DNA of 64,000 nucleotides from Anomaloglossus baeobatrachus. Taxonomy: Eukaryota; Chordata; Amphibia; Anura; Aromobatidae. The DNA lies in NCBI RefSeq assembly GCF_048569485.1, contig NC_134354.1, forward strand, positions 333,137,143 through 333,201,142, given 5' to 3'. Below are positions 11,162 through 22,178 of this stretch, piece after piece. The notes under the pieces were generated by a model. It had not been told where the DNA came from. It made no database searches and worked only from the letters and a program-made list of their open reading frames with translations. The translations under genes were made by a program, and so were the position numbers. Position 1 is the stretch's first letter. Each line of letters starts with the position of its first letter.

Positions 11162-11428
11162 GAGGGGCCATTATTTATTCAGGGGCACAGTGTAGGGCAG
11201 ATATTTTTATATAGGAGTATGCTAATCAATCTGCTATTTTTAAGGGTATCATGCCACGATGTGCTGCAGAAGAGAGGATGGACGTCTGCAGAGACTAGGT
11301 GTGGATGGGAAAAGTCATCATGGCGTCAGGACAAGATGAAGAATAGAAAGAAATGACTGCGATCAGAGACAATGTCATCCATAAGATACCTGTATGTAAA
11401 TGTTTATTTCTGATACTAATTCTCATCA
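11162..11428. other. Unassigned spacer
   Basis: Between the fossil LTR and the next MITE. No open frame, RNA gene or recognised repeat is seen. Confidence 0.5.
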
Positions 11429-11431
11429 TTA

Positions 11432-11876
11432 GGCTCAGTCCCCCTTGCGTATCACTTTCAATGTGAGAGCATCAGATGCAATATGCTAATGACCCTCGGC
11501 TCAGGCTCTGCTCCGAGCGTAATCTGAGTGTCATTCGACTGTGATCCGATCCTGCAGTCGGATTACAGCTGCGGACAAGAGGGAGGGAGCACTTTCTCCC
11601 TCTTCTCCCCGGTCTATCTATGCATACATCGCACTGCACTCTGATGACATCCATGTGCAGTGCGATATTTCACACTCTCCCATAGACTTGTATGGGTGCA
11701 TGTGATCCGAGACTCGTTGAAATTCGCAACATGCTGCAATTCTTTTCTCATGCTAATATGTCATGAGAAATCAGTCGCAGATGGACACTGCCTCCAAAAT
11801 TTACACCGGTGCTAGTGCAATCCGATGTTTTATTGGATTGCACTTGTGCGTGCATAACACAAGTGGAACTGAGGCC
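11432..11876. mobile_element. Harbinger-like MITE, 445 bp, TTA duplication
   Basis: Left end GGCTCAGTCCCCCTTG and right end ...CAAGTGGAACTGAGGCC form imperfect inverted repeats. TTA lies at 11,429-11,431 and 11,877-11,879. The interior has short palindromic strings around CGCACTGCA. No transposase. Confidence 0.75.
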
Positions 11877-11948
11877 TTACTGTGGGTCCTGTATGGTCCA
11901 CAGTCTGATGATGACTGATAATTCCCAAGTATCTCCTTACCATTGGTA

Positions 11949-12262
11949 AAAGGATCTGTCACCAGGTTTTTGCTCCCCCATCTGAGAGCAGCATAATGTA
12001 GAGACAGAGATGCTGATTCCAGTGGTGTCACTTACTGAACTGTCTGGCGTATCCTCCACTACAGATCTAGCAATTATACAGAGCTCATGAATATGATGGA
12101 CTACCTGCAGCACGCCAAGTACTCCTTTATTGATAATCTCCTGCTGATTAATCTGTGATTTTATCAAAACTACACCAGTGACACATCACTGGAATCAAAG
12201 TCTCTGCCCAAACATTATGTTACTCTTAGATTAGGTGTTAAAAACCTGGTGACAGATTCCCT
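11949..12262. mobile_element. TTAA-duplication MITE (piggyBac/Kolobok-like)
   Basis: Left AGGATCTGTCACCAGGTTTT and right, inverted, AAAACCTGGTGACAGATTCC, followed by TTAA at 12,263-12,266. The left TTAA has decayed. It shares the interior string CATCTGAGAGCAGCATAATG with the copies near 34,806 and 36,002. Non-autonomous. Confidence 0.7.
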
Positions 12263-12374
12263 TTAAGGATGTTCTGGAAGTTGTACGTATATGTACATGT
12301 ATATGGGCCTGAAATTACAATTGATGTACCATGTACTCCTTGTCATGCTGATTATGTATTTCTCTACCTATGAG

Positions 12375-12560
12375 GGTTTTGATGCTGTTTCTGAACTGAT
12401 GGAGTAATATTGGTGTATTTCTGTACTACTGGTGGTTCTGATGATGAATTTCTGTACTGCTGGTAGTTGTGATGCTGTGTTTCTGTACTGATTGGGATTT
12501 TAATTATGTATTTCTGTACCTCTGCTGGTTCTGTTGCTGTTATTACTTCTGATCCTGTAC
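12375..12560. repeat. Degenerate minisatellite of about 45 bp
   Basis: The strings TTTCTGTACT and GGTTCTGATGATG recur about every 40-45 bases over four degenerate units. The surrounding sequence, 12,267-12,804, holds no gene that I can recognise. Confidence 0.5.
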
Positions 12561-12804
12561 ACAAGTAGCAATTCATAAATTGTAAGATTAAACAACCCCT
12601 TTACTTAGAATTGGGCTACACTGCTTAATTTTATAATTAAAGGGCTTGTCCAAATTTGAGATGTAAATCTAGGTAACTGCAGGCTTCTGAATTCTCACAG
12701 TGCTTGCACTGCACACTTTTAGGACTATTTAATGCCAATGGAGAGAGTGGATGTCCAGGTCATGTAAGCATAAGTATGAGATTTTAATATTTCTGGCCAC
12801 ATTC

Positions 12805-13392
12805 TGACTAGACGTGCCAGTGCCCGTGGACCCTGTTGGGGTGACGTGAAGCTCTATCCCTTGGTCCTTTTGGGTCACCTTCCAGCGAATTTGTGTTCGG
12901 ATGTGGCTGCGGTGCTTGAAGTCACCTCAGCCGCTGGTTTTGCTAGTGGAGTACGTAGGTTCTCCTCAAGCCTAGGGACCAGTTCCCTTGTTGCGACCTA
13001 GTACTTCCACCCGTAGATTCTATGTGGAACAAGGCCACGGAAGGTTATCTCCCGTGGTCTCTAGGACCCCTTCTGTCTGTGTCCGGGCCGAGCTAAACCA
13101 GCTCCAGGCTGCAGGTCTTTGGTCTTCCACTGCTCCTCTCCAACTTCCCGACTCCACACTTCACGCTGTGTTCCCACTTGTACTATTGTGTTCCCACTCC
13201 TACGACTCCATCCCCCCAGCCTGGCTTCGGGTATAATCACGCTCTCTGCCATGTCTGATGAGGTGTTTCTGAGCCTGGGTGTTGTGCTTTTATGTCAACC
13301 GGTGTTGACCTCCTCCTTACCCAGGATGGAATACCACACCTCTGGATGAGGTGCAGTACCTCTGTGGCGACTAGAGCTTCAGGGGCACCACA
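12805..13392 (-). mobile_element. TG...CA repeat fragment, one end preserved
   Basis: Read on the - strand it starts TGTGGTGCCCCTGAAGCTCT and continues with GTCGCCACAGAGGTACTGC, closely matching the start of the outer element at 56,960. The opposite end cannot be placed and 12,805 is approximate. No coding content. Confidence 0.55.
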
Positions 13393-14005
13393 TCTATCCA
13401 CACCAGGTGTTTTTTGCATTAAAAAGTCTCAAAAGCTGATGCAATTCATAGTTGCACAAAATATTGCGACCTTTAGCACTTTATCACTTTTTGTTAAAAA
13501 AGAGTGTTTGGTTCACAAATTGAGGCACGGCCAAGCACTGTGCAAAAATGTATGATAATGTGTCCTAAAACATAGAACCTGAAATTTATTTACTTGTGCC
13601 AAATGTCTTAATAAGTTTTCCACGCCTCACTGCAGCCAGTTTTAATTTGACACTGATGTGAAATGCCAGTCTAAATAAATTTCCTTCACTTATTTTCAGA
13701 ATATTTACACAAAATTATGTAATTGAAAAATCGAAAAACGGGAACCATAAAAGGAGTGGTCAAAAAACAAAGGTGAAGTTGGTACTAAATGTCAGTTTAT
13801 TTAATTTAATAATTTAATCACTTTTCTAATAAACTTCAATTTAAAAATTCCCTATTTTTTTTTTTTTATTTCTGATGACGTTTAATTCGAGATTCCCCAG
13901 TGAAAAATGGGATACTCACAGGGGCTGGACTAGGCCGTGCTCTACTGAGTATGCGCCAGTTGTCAACTCCTGCACCATAGTCCTTTCAATGCACACTGAC
14001 AAAAC
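13393..14005. other. AT-rich unassigned stretch
   Basis: Contains homopolymer T runs near 13,855 and low-complexity AT-rich sequence. No conserved frame, RNA gene or recognised transposon. Confidence 0.4.
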
Positions 14006-14008
14006 TTA

Positions 14009-14573
14009 GGGGTACTTTGCACGCTGCGATATCGCTAGCCGATGATAGTGATGCCGAGCGTGATAGTACCCGCCCCCGTCGCACATGCAATATCTTATGA
14101 TAGCTGCCGTAGCGAACATTATCGCTACGGCAGCTTCACACGCACTTACAGGCCCTGCGACATCGCTCTGGCCGGCGACCCGCCTCCTTCCTAAGGGGGC
14201 GGGTCGTGCAACGTCACAGCAACGTCACACGGCAGGCGGCCAATAGAAGCGGAGGGGCGGAGATGAGCGGGACGTAAACATCCCGCCCACCCTCTTCCTT
14301 GCGCATTGCTGGTGGAGGCAGGTAAGGAGATGTTCCTCGCTCCTGCGGCTTCACACACAGCGATGTGTGCTACCGCAGGAACGAGGAACAACATCGTATC
14401 TCCTATTGGTGCGTCATTATGGAAATGTCCGACACTACACAGATCACCGATTTTCGACGCTTTTGCGATCGCTTAACGGTGCATCTACGTCGTTACTGGC
14501 GCCGGATGTGCGTCACTTTCGATTTGACCCTGACTATATCGCAGTAGCGATGTCGCAACGTGCAAAGTACCCC
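14009..14573 (-). mobile_element. Harbinger-type MITE, complete 565-bp copy, TTA duplication
   Basis: Inverted ends GGGGTACTTTGCACGCTGCG and CGCAACGTGCAAAGTACCCC, with TTA at 14,006-14,008 and 14,574-14,576. Internal hairpins include CTGCCGTAGCGA...TCGCTACGGCAG and paired GCAGGAACGAGGAAC strings. It is an inverted, uninterrupted relative of the composite at 318-6,069 and is the reference for reading that nest. No transposase. Confidence 0.88.
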
Positions 14574-14739
14574 TTAGATCTCATCTCTTTTCTGCAGCAC
14601 TCTGATGATTTATATTGTGTCTCTTGTTATTATAGGCACCTATTTACATGACCCTCTCTGAATTCATAAGGAGTTTTTTTTATCTGTTGGAACCTTATTC
14701 TATTGTCCTCATTATTAATTATCTTAACTTCCTGGAGAA

Positions 14740-15043
14740 GTCCCCTGTTACAGGTGGAAAAAACGAGTCGGGAGGGTAAACTAAGGACACTTTTTTAGTG
14801 GGAAAGAACTACACTTAAGCTGCACATTATATCAGCCCCAGCAAAATGTACAGCGGCGGCTCCCTACACTTAGCCGCATCACCGCAAGTGGCGTCACAAA
14901 TAACTTTATTCACAAATCCCCTGTAAATATCCCCCCATTACAAAAAGGGCCCAGGGCACGGAACTGGGAACTGCCACCACTGTGACACTCCCAATAGAGA
15001 CACTGCCCGGAACCGAGTACCCCATATCCCTGGGTGCTACATT
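14740..15043 (+). mobile_element. TG...CA repeat fragment (3' end)
   Basis: Ends CCCTGGGTGCTACA and contains CGCAAGTGGCGTCAC (core near 14,890), the same order as the 3' end of the element at 56,960-59,001. The left boundary is uncertain. 14,577-14,739 shows nothing recognisable. Confidence 0.5.
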
Positions 15044-15059
15044 ATTCTGATACACAACC

Positions 15060-15545
15060 ATGATAAAGCCCGACAGCGGGGGGCTGCAGCTGTGGGCTTT
15101 ATATGTGCTGGTATCAAGATATGGGGACCCTTCACTGATTCTTTTATTTATTCATTTATTTTAATTATATACCACTATACAGACCCGTAGACAGCTGCAC
15201 TGCTTTCCCTGCTCACTGGCCTGTGATTAGTTGCAGTCAGCTGACACGCTGACACTCAGGGTGGGGGTGTATCTAACTGCAACCAATTACACGCGCCAGT
15301 GGGTGAAGAAAGAGTGAATATTCAATTAGCGTTGTCAGCTCCGGAAGGGAAAGTGTTACCTGGAAGTAGCTTGCCGCCATGACGGAGGTTCAGTGAGTAC
15401 ACTGTGCGCACTCTTACCCCCCTATCCCTTCTACCAACATTTTTAATCTCCGGACTCTGGTTCCCATAGACTTACATGGGTACCAGATTTCGGACCGGAT
15501 CAGGGTTTTTTCAAAAATTCAGCAGAGACCCACCGATCCCGCTTT
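15060..15545 (+). repeat. Fragment of the long repeat also found at 59,957-61,449
   Basis: Shares the ordered strings GATAAAGCC, TGTGATTAGTTGCAGTC, CTATCCCTTCTACCA and CCCATAGACTTACATGGG with the right part of the 59,957-61,449 element. No coding sequence. 15,546-16,026 adds nothing identifiable. Confidence 0.6.
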
Positions 15546-16026
15546 TCTGTGAGCTCTACTTATAACGTAGAAAGCAGACAGAATCAAGACCAGCCCAGCA
15601 CCCGAAACAAACATCACTGACGTGTATTTCAGGGCGCTGCATGTTTCGGACCACCTGTAGAACTTTTAGGTTATATGTTTAAACTATTTTATTGCCATTT
15701 GAAAACCTTTTCCCAAAAAGTGTACAGCAAAGTGTAATGTACAGGCCTCGTACACAGACTAAAGTTGTCCAACACCCCTCCACCCTCCAATATCGGCCAA
15801 CTCTCTCTCAAAAGTTGATGTTGGGGACTTTAAGGATCTGGACTGTTGAATTTCAATAGAAGATTCTTTAATTTTCCTTGGAGAAGTTACTGACAGCGGC
15901 TCCCTCATAGAGAACACAGGAGCCCTGTGCAAAGTGTGCCAAGATAGCTATCCCATACTCATCTAATGTGTATGACAACCTTTTAGAACCTGGGAATTAG
16001 TTTTTCCATTGTGACAAGCTTTTTCA

Positions 16027-16140
16027 AGTAATATTATTATTATTTTTATTTATATAGCACCAACATATTCTGCAGAAGTTTACAATTCAGAGGATACTTG
16101 TGCAAACTAGATACAGAGTAACAGAGTGACACATAGTCCA
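16027..16140 (-). repeat. L2-type SINE/LINE 3' tail
   Basis: (ATT)n followed by TTATATAGCACCAACATATT. On the - strand this is the L2-clade tail (AATATGTTGGTGCTATATAAA then ATT repeats). 5'-truncated, as is usual after target-primed reverse transcription. Confidence 0.65.
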
Positions 16141-16173
16141 GCTCATATCAGCTCATATCAGGTGGAGTGCATA

Positions 16174-17370
16174 TGTGGCGCCCTGGACAAGCCAGGGGCC
16201 ACAGAGCACAACACCCACACACCCCACACTCCCAGCAAGCACACCGAAGTCAGACACAAAACCCTTGTTGCCTTCCTCCAGGGGCTGATGATCACACCAG
16301 GGGGTGGGCCAGGCGGTTGGTCCCGCCCACCGAGGAGTTCACAGTCCTGGAGGCGGGAAAACCAGGCAGATAGAGTTTGGAAGTGAAAGTGAGCAGAAGG
16401 AAGTAGTAGTTGAGCAGCCTGAAGTTGGTCCGGGTGTGTGGCCCGGACAGATCAGCAAGGTTGGCAGACGGTGGTGACCGTCTGCAGGAGTGGCCTATCC
16501 GAGTTACCGTAAGGACCGTGGACGGGCGGTGGCCCGGCGGTACCAGACCGGTACACAAAGAGAAGCCAGCACCACCTGGCAGGGGCTTTTCGGACCCCGG
16601 CAAGGCTAGGAGTCGCCGTGAATTTGCCGAATCCGTTAGTGAAGGGGACCTCCTGGGTTTCCAAACAGTCAAGTCCCGACAGAAGGCAACAGTCCAACCA
16701 ACAGAGGGAGACACCGCCACCGCCAAGGCAACCGTTTCTCAGGGCCAGCGCCTGCGGGCAAAGAGGGGCTCCTCCAGCCCATATCCAAGCTCGGGAGCGG
16801 GTTACCGGTGGGAACCCATCGGAACCATCAACCGTACTTAGGTGCAGGGAAAGGCAGTCACCATCAACCTGCCAGGAGAAACAACACCGCAGCCGTCTGT
16901 GGGACCCGTCCATCCAGCCGAGTGTTTTACCGAGAACTGTGTCTTCATCATTGGGCTGAGTGAGTACCACCGTGCCGTGCGGCACAGCGCTGCCCCTGCG
17001 ACCCTGCACCTCACCAGGCCCCGTAACCCGCCTGCCATCCATCCCTACCCCATCACCGGGCCCCGGGACAACCAACCCCCTACCCACGGAGGGGAGAACT
17101 AAAAACAAAGCTGCTCCCTGTCACCGCTCCCGGGATCCCCGTCCAGAGCAGCGGTGGTGTCACCATTATCACCACAGCCGTGGGTGGCGTCACGGACAAT
17201 AACAAATCCCTACAATCAATCCAATCCCCCCCTTTTCACTCACGGGCGAGGAGCGCCGCTCGAGTCCCCAGGATCCGGCCCACCGCTCGAGCCACCACCG
17301 AGCAGCCGCAGCAGCAGCGGCCGGACCCGAGCAGTGGGAGAGCGCAGCGTCCCCTCCTCCACCCGCGACA
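16174..17370 (+). mobile_element. TG...CA repeat, 1.2 kb, duplication CATA/CGTA
   Basis: Starts TGTGGCGCCCTGGACAAGCC and ends CACCCGCGACA. Flanks are CATA (16,170-16,173) and CGTA (17,371-17,374), one mismatch. Aligns along its whole length with the copies at 681 and 57,657; core GTGGCGTCAC at 17,184-17,193. Short open frames on both strands are not conserved between copies, so none is annotated as a gene. Confidence 0.8.
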
Positions 17371-17391
17371 CGTACTCTGCTCGCATGCTTA

Positions 17392-18456
17392 TGTAGCGCC
17401 ATCATCATGAAGTCATCAGGAGCTACAAGGTACTGCATCCTGTCAAAGATACAGGGCTTACTACCAGGAACCCAGCAGACCAGTGCCAGTAACACCAAAA
17501 CATGCATATGTGTTGCCCAGGGAAGGGGGTACTCGGTCCCGGGCAGTAACAAATGGGAATGTCACTCTGGTGGCCGTTGCCCGATCCTGTGCCGTGGGAA
17601 CGCTTAATGAAATGGCAGGGGCTATTTACAAGGGATAATAAAGTTAATGTTCGTGACGCCACCTGCGGTAGTGCGGCAAGGAAACAGGTGCCGCCGCTGC
17701 TGCTTATGAAGGACTGGGGCTGATGGAATCAGCAGCGAGTGTGTTAACCCCCTCCGCAGGTAGGGTAAACCCCAGTGTCCTCTAGGTGCTGGATGAGGTG
17801 CAGCCTGAAAGGAATGCAAACAGGCAAAGTCCGAGTGGAACAGGGAGTCATTATTATTATTATTATTATTTATTATTATAGCGCCATTTATTCCATGGCG
17901 CTTTACAGTGAAAGAGGGTATACATACAACAATCTTTATCTTTACTGATGATTTACTCACAGGTTACACTCCCCTGGTGCTGGGGACAGATTCCTGGTTC
18001 CCTTTGTCCCGGCTCTGTCTGTGTAGCCTGGCTAAGGCCCCCTCCGTGCACTTCTCTTGCACAGCTCTGTCAGAGTCCCCTGTAGACCCCGCAGCCAGCT
18101 TCTTCTCACATTGGCATCGTGCGATCGATCCTCAGACCTCGCCCCCAGACCTGACACCCAGCCGGGTGTCCTCCTGCTTCCTTTTCCTTCTCTCTCTCTG
18201 TCTGGACTTGTCTGATTTTCTCCTCCACTTCACTCACCAACCCTTCCCCTTCCCTCTAGGGACCTAGCTACAGGAGGGTTGCATTTATACCTCCTAGGCA
18301 ACCTACACTTCCTGGACAAGATTTACACCATAGGACGGCCAACCCTCTTGTGGTTCAGGGTTGTGTGAGTGTTTTAGGTGTGTGCGGGTTTAGCCAGAGC
18401 TAGGACTCCAGGAACCAGGTTGCAGATCTTAGTAGCATGACCGCAGGGGCACTACA
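17392..18456 (-). mobile_element. TG...CA repeat, 1.07 kb, inverted
   Basis: Ends TGTAGCGCC and GGGGCACTACA are inverted copies. Flanks CTTA and CATA match at three of four bases. Carries the core as CGTGACGCCACCTGCGG near 17,655 and the string TTAACCCCCTCCGCAGG shared with other inverted copies. A SINE/L2 tail is inserted at about 17,848-17,935. No conserved frame. Confidence 0.65.
17848..17935 (-). repeat. L2-type SINE tail with (ATT)n
   Basis: (ATT)n then ATAGCGCCATTTATTCCATG and GCGCTTTACAGTGAAAGAGG. The same sequence, longer, occurs at 24,630-24,830. It lies inside a TG...CA repeat and so is younger than it. Confidence 0.65.
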
Positions 18457-19034
18457 CATATAATCCCTGTTTTTGCCTTCCCCAAAGACTGGTGACAGAC
18501 TAGGGTTGGACCCAATGGATGGCCACTTAGGGGTGGAGCCGATTTTGTCCACTAGACGATATCCAGAGGAGAAGGGGTCAGACAGTCAGTAAGTGGAAGT
18601 GAAAGGAGACGGACGTAACCGTACTGACAAGAGTGTGTAACAGTGACCTGTCAGACATAGGCGTGTGGTTGCCGAAGGAGTATGGTGGATTACTGTCGGA
18701 GCCATAGCACTGATGAAGTACAGAGCCCTAGGTCAGGCAAACGCTCCAGGCAGACTTGATAAAATCTGCACAGTGAGGGGACCATCCAGGACCTCACTGA
18801 CCGTACAGTCCGGGGGCACCAGCAGTGACGGGAGACCCAGGGACCGGACCAGAACACCGACCCTACAGGGTTCAAACTGCCGCCGTACGGACTAAAGACT
18901 GAAAGGCTACCAGGAGGGGACCCACAGATGCTCCAAGCCACAGGGACCCACCAACCCACCAAGAAGCCACCAGGTTACCACACCGGCATTGGGACTAAGG
19001 GGACCAGTGGTGAGGACCAGCCTTCTTCGGGTTA

Positions 19035-19500
19035 GGTTGCTTTCACACCCACTTTTTGCCATCAGGCACGATCCGGCGAAAAAACTGATGAGACGGATGC
19101 GGTGAAAAAGCGGATCTGTCACATCAGTTTTTTCCGTGCGTTCCTTCTGTTTTTTGACTGATCCGTTGTGATACTGAGCATGCTCAGTTCAAAAAAACTG
19201 ATCCGTCGTTGGATTCCGTCATATGCCGGATGACGACGGATCAGGTGCCCATATGCTTCCATTATACAACATGCCGGATGGCGTAGTCCGATTTTTTGCC
19301 GGAGACAAAAACGTTCCATACTGCGTCCTTTCCGGCATTCGGACAAAGAAATTTCGCCGGATCCGGCGGACACCGCATGCAACGCAAGGCCATCCGGCGC
19401 TAATACAAGGCTATGGGGAATAACACAGACGCCGGATCCATTTTATCCACAATTTGCCGGATTGTGCCTGACGGCGAAAACCGGATGTGTGAAAGAGGCC
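19035..19500. mobile_element. Harbinger-like MITE, 466 bp, TTA duplication
   Basis: Inverted ends GGTTGCTTTCACACCC and GTGTGAAAGAGGCC, with TTA at 19,032-19,034 and 19,501-19,503. The interior is full of CCGGAT / ATCCGG strings (for example GATGACGGATC, CGCCGGATCCGGCG), giving strong potential for folding. No transposase. Confidence 0.8.
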
Positions 19501-19726
19501 TTACCAGCCATCACAATGCTGTGAGTAAAGAAACCAGTTACACTGCAATCCCTTGTGTGGCCTACTTTATTTCTGCACCTAACTCTATCACCTACCCCCT
19601 GGGGCCCTGGCCCTACTTGCGGAGGGCCCAACAACATCAGCTCCAGTGGTGAGAAACTGTGCAGCAGCGGATCCATTTCCAAAGCCGCAACCCGCAAGTG
19701 GCGTCACGACAAAAACTTTATATATG

Positions 19727-19795
19727 CCAATGTGTGTAAAGCACTGTGGAATTAATAGCGCTATATAAATGAATAAATATTATTACTATTACTAT
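19727..19795 (+). repeat. L2-type 3' tail
   Basis: GTGTGTAAAGCACTGTGGAA, then TAATAGCGCTATATAAATG and (ATT)n-like sequence: the usual L2-clade 3' hairpin and tail, heavily 5'-truncated. Confidence 0.65.
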
Positions 19796-19915
19796 TTTAT
19801 CCCCTGTACATAACCCCCTTCAAGCGACCCCCAGAGTCACGGAACCGGGCAACGACCACCCAGTGAACTGTCCCCGTAAATATATGGCCCGGGACCCCAT
19901 AGCCCTGGGGCGAGT

Positions 19916-20816
19916 CACTTACAATCTATGAAGAAGTGGGGGACACAAAAGGTGAAAATAAAGTAACCGTCATGTGACCACGGCACACACCGAAGGATGG
20001 TCTAAGCCTGTGACTGCACTACTGATGTCATTCTCTAGTATTGTACTTCAGCCAAATAGAAACATTGGCACTATTATTTGGGGACGTGGGCTCTCCTAAG
20101 CACTGTATATGGAGCTTTGTTTCCCAGAGACTGACTGGAGACAGGAGATATACATAGGAAAACATCTATGCCTATTATATGGTTACATTTCCTATACACA
20201 AAACATGATGGAGATGTATAGGCTCTGTTATGTAGGGTCACAACCCATAAAGCAAGGCAGAAAGTGTTTGGGGTTTTTTTCCACATCACTAGCAGAATCT
20301 CTTTGCATCTGAGTCTTCCCGCCTTCTCTCTCCATCACACTCTCCCTCCTTTCAGGAAACACTGGGTGGGATCAGGACACAGACCACTCTCCCTGGCGTC
20401 TCTTATGTCCGGCTCAGACACCATGGCGTCTCCCTGCCTTCTTCCCACTAAAAACCTTATTAAGGATTTCCCAGAATTCAGAAGCAGTCAGCCATGCAGC
20501 TGAGAGGAGGGGGTGGAGGGGGGAGTCCCACAACATTCACTACAGCAGTGTACACATGTCATACAGGAGATCTCTAACAACAGCCATTCTGATGCTGTTT
20601 GGAGAAAGAGAGTTTACTGATATATTAATCTGTATATAATATTCTATTTTTATATTCCCTCAGATGTGGTAATGCTGAATTTGTCATTAGAAACAACTTG
20701 TCAACAGGACTTTTCCAGTGGTCTCCGAGAAAGCCTTATACACAACAGCGTAGCTACCGGGGGGGCAGAAGGATCAGTCACCCCAGGCACCGCGATCAGA
20801 GGGGCCCACCCGGAGC
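19916..20816. other. Unassigned stretch
   Basis: No conserved frame, RNA gene or recognised repeat; short open frames lack family features. It may be single-copy DNA. Confidence 0.4.
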
Positions 20817-20968
20817 CATACCTCCCAACTTTTAAAGAAGGAAAAGAGGGATAAAGTTTGCGGCGCGCGTAGCGCGCCGCGGCAAATTTTTAGGCCACGC
20901 CCCCTAACCACACCCATTTCACAGTCACGCCCATATCCACTCCCCATCCACACCCATTCAGCACAAAC

Positions 20969-21139
20969 ACGCAGGCAGCCGGCGGGCCTCCAGCACGGAC
21001 ACGCAGGCAGCCGGCGGGCCTCCAGCACGGACACGCAGGCAGCCGGCGGGCCTCCAGCACGGACACGCAGGCAGCCGGCGGGCCTCCAGCACGGACACGC
21101 AGGCAGCCGGCGGGCCTCCAGCACGGACACGCAGGCAGC
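20969..21139. repeat. 32-bp tandem repeat, about five copies
   Basis: Unit starts ACGCAGGCAGCCGGCGGGCC at 20,969, 21,001, 21,033, 21,065 and 21,097, nearly identical, with a partial sixth. GC-rich. Not CRISPR, because there are no distinct spacers. Confidence 0.9.
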
Positions 21140-21405
21140 CACAGTGAGGCGGCCGGTCGCCTTCACAGACAGGCGGCCGGCCGCCTTCACAGACAGGCGG
21201 CGGGCCGCCCGCACAGAGAGGCGGCCAGCCGCCCGCAGAGAGAGGCGGCCGGCCGCCCGCAGAATGAGGCGGCGGGCCGCCCGCACAGACAGGCGGCGGG
21301 GCGCGCCCGCACAGACAGGCGGCAGGGGGGCGCCCGCACAGACAGGTGGCGGGCCGACCGCACAGACAGGCGGCCGGCCGACCGCACAGACAGGCTCCGG
21401 CCGGG
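21140..21405. repeat. GC-rich irregular array of GCGGCCGGCCGCC / CACAGACAG units
   Basis: About ten units of roughly 24-27 bp in which GGCGGCCGGCCGCC-like palindromes alternate with CACAGACAG. Open in several frames on both strands because stop codons are rare in such sequence, giving Arg/Ala-rich pseudo-proteins that I do not call genes. Confidence 0.8.
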
Positions 21406-21720
21406 GGTGAGGGGGGAGGGAAATCAGCGCTGGGGAGATTAGTTTACTGTACCAGCAGCAGCACAGGCAGCGCTCCTCTCTATGCCACGTCTACTAGGAT
21501 GGTAGGAGGGAAAAGCAGGGAGGCGGAGAGAGAGTGGGTGGGCGGAGCCCGGGAGCCGGCCGTCCCGCCCGTGGCAACGGGACAAACAACGTAAAGCGTG
21601 AAAGTCCCGCTGTATCCGGGACGGTTGGGAGGTATGCAGCATGTTAGAATGTGTACATAAGATCCCGCTGGTGGTGGCCGCAGCTTATAGGCCCCAAATC
21701 TGGTGACAGGTTCCCTTTAA

Positions 21721-22174
21721 AGTGAACCTGTCAGGTGCAATCTGCACTCAGAGCCAGGAGCAGTTCTGGGTACATATTGCTAATCCCTGCCTAACCGTCC
21801 CTGTATACACTAGCATAGATAAAGAGATCAAGAACAAATATTTTTAAAGATCTTATATCTTATGCTAATGAGCGCGGGGACTAGTCACAAGGGCGTTACT
21901 TCACTTGGCTAGTCGGCTCGCATAGCATGTTAGCATGTTATTACGCCCCTGTGTGAGTACTAACACGCTATGTGAGCCGACTAGCCAAGTGAAGTAACGC
22001 CCTTGGGACTAGTCCCCGCGCTAATTAGCATAAGATATAAGCTCTTTAAAAATACTTTTTCTATAGATGCCTTTATCTATGCTAGTGTATACAGGGACAG
22101 TTAGGGAGGGATTAGCAATATACACCCAGAACTGCTCCTGGCTCTGACTGCAGATTGCACCTGATAGGTTCCCT
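21721..22174. mobile_element. TTAA-duplication foldback MITE, 454 bp
   Basis: TTAA at 21,717-21,720 and 22,175-22,178. Almost the whole element is one inverted repeat: AGTGAACCTGTCAGGTGCAA against TTGCACCTGATAGGTTCCCT, and central arms around ACTAGTC...GACTAGT. The left TTAA is also the right end of an older relative (...TGGTGACAGGTTCCC at 21,697-21,716), and the right TTAA is shared with the next MITE. Confidence 0.85.
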
Positions 22175-22178
22175 TTAA

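Larger units (their letters stand above)
18461..19915 (+). mobile_element. TG...CA-family related segment, interrupted by a MITE and a SINE tail
   Basis: Contains CCGCAAGTGGCGTCACGAC near 19,690 and a CCCTGGGGCGAG end like that of the element at 56,960-59,001, while its left part ends against the repeat at 17,392-18,456. A MITE (19,035-19,500) and an L2-type tail (about 19,727-19,795) are inserted in it. Terminal bases are not clean, so the limits are approximate. Confidence 0.45.
20817..21636. mobile_element. Inverted-terminus repeat (CATACCTCCCAAC) enclosing GC-rich minisatellites
   Basis: Starts CATACCTCCCAACTTTTAAA and ends CGGTTGGGAGGTATG, a 13-bp inverted terminus. The 3' part (GTCCCGCTGTATCCGGGACGG) recurs at 24,290-24,323. 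The interior holds a 32-bp array and a GC-rich array. Probably a non-autonomous DNA transposon of unknown superfamily; the target duplication is not clear. Confidence 0.55.

Noticed and set aside
16174-18456. One complete LTR retrotransposon with two LTRs
   Set aside because: The two repeats are in opposite orientation and nothing codes between them; better read as two separate insertions.
20969-21139. CRISPR-like direct repeats
   Set aside because: Units are contiguous without spacers, and the context is a vertebrate genome.
21144-21410. Arg/Ala-rich open frames on both strands
   Set aside because: Low-complexity GC-rich minisatellite; stop codons are rare by composition.
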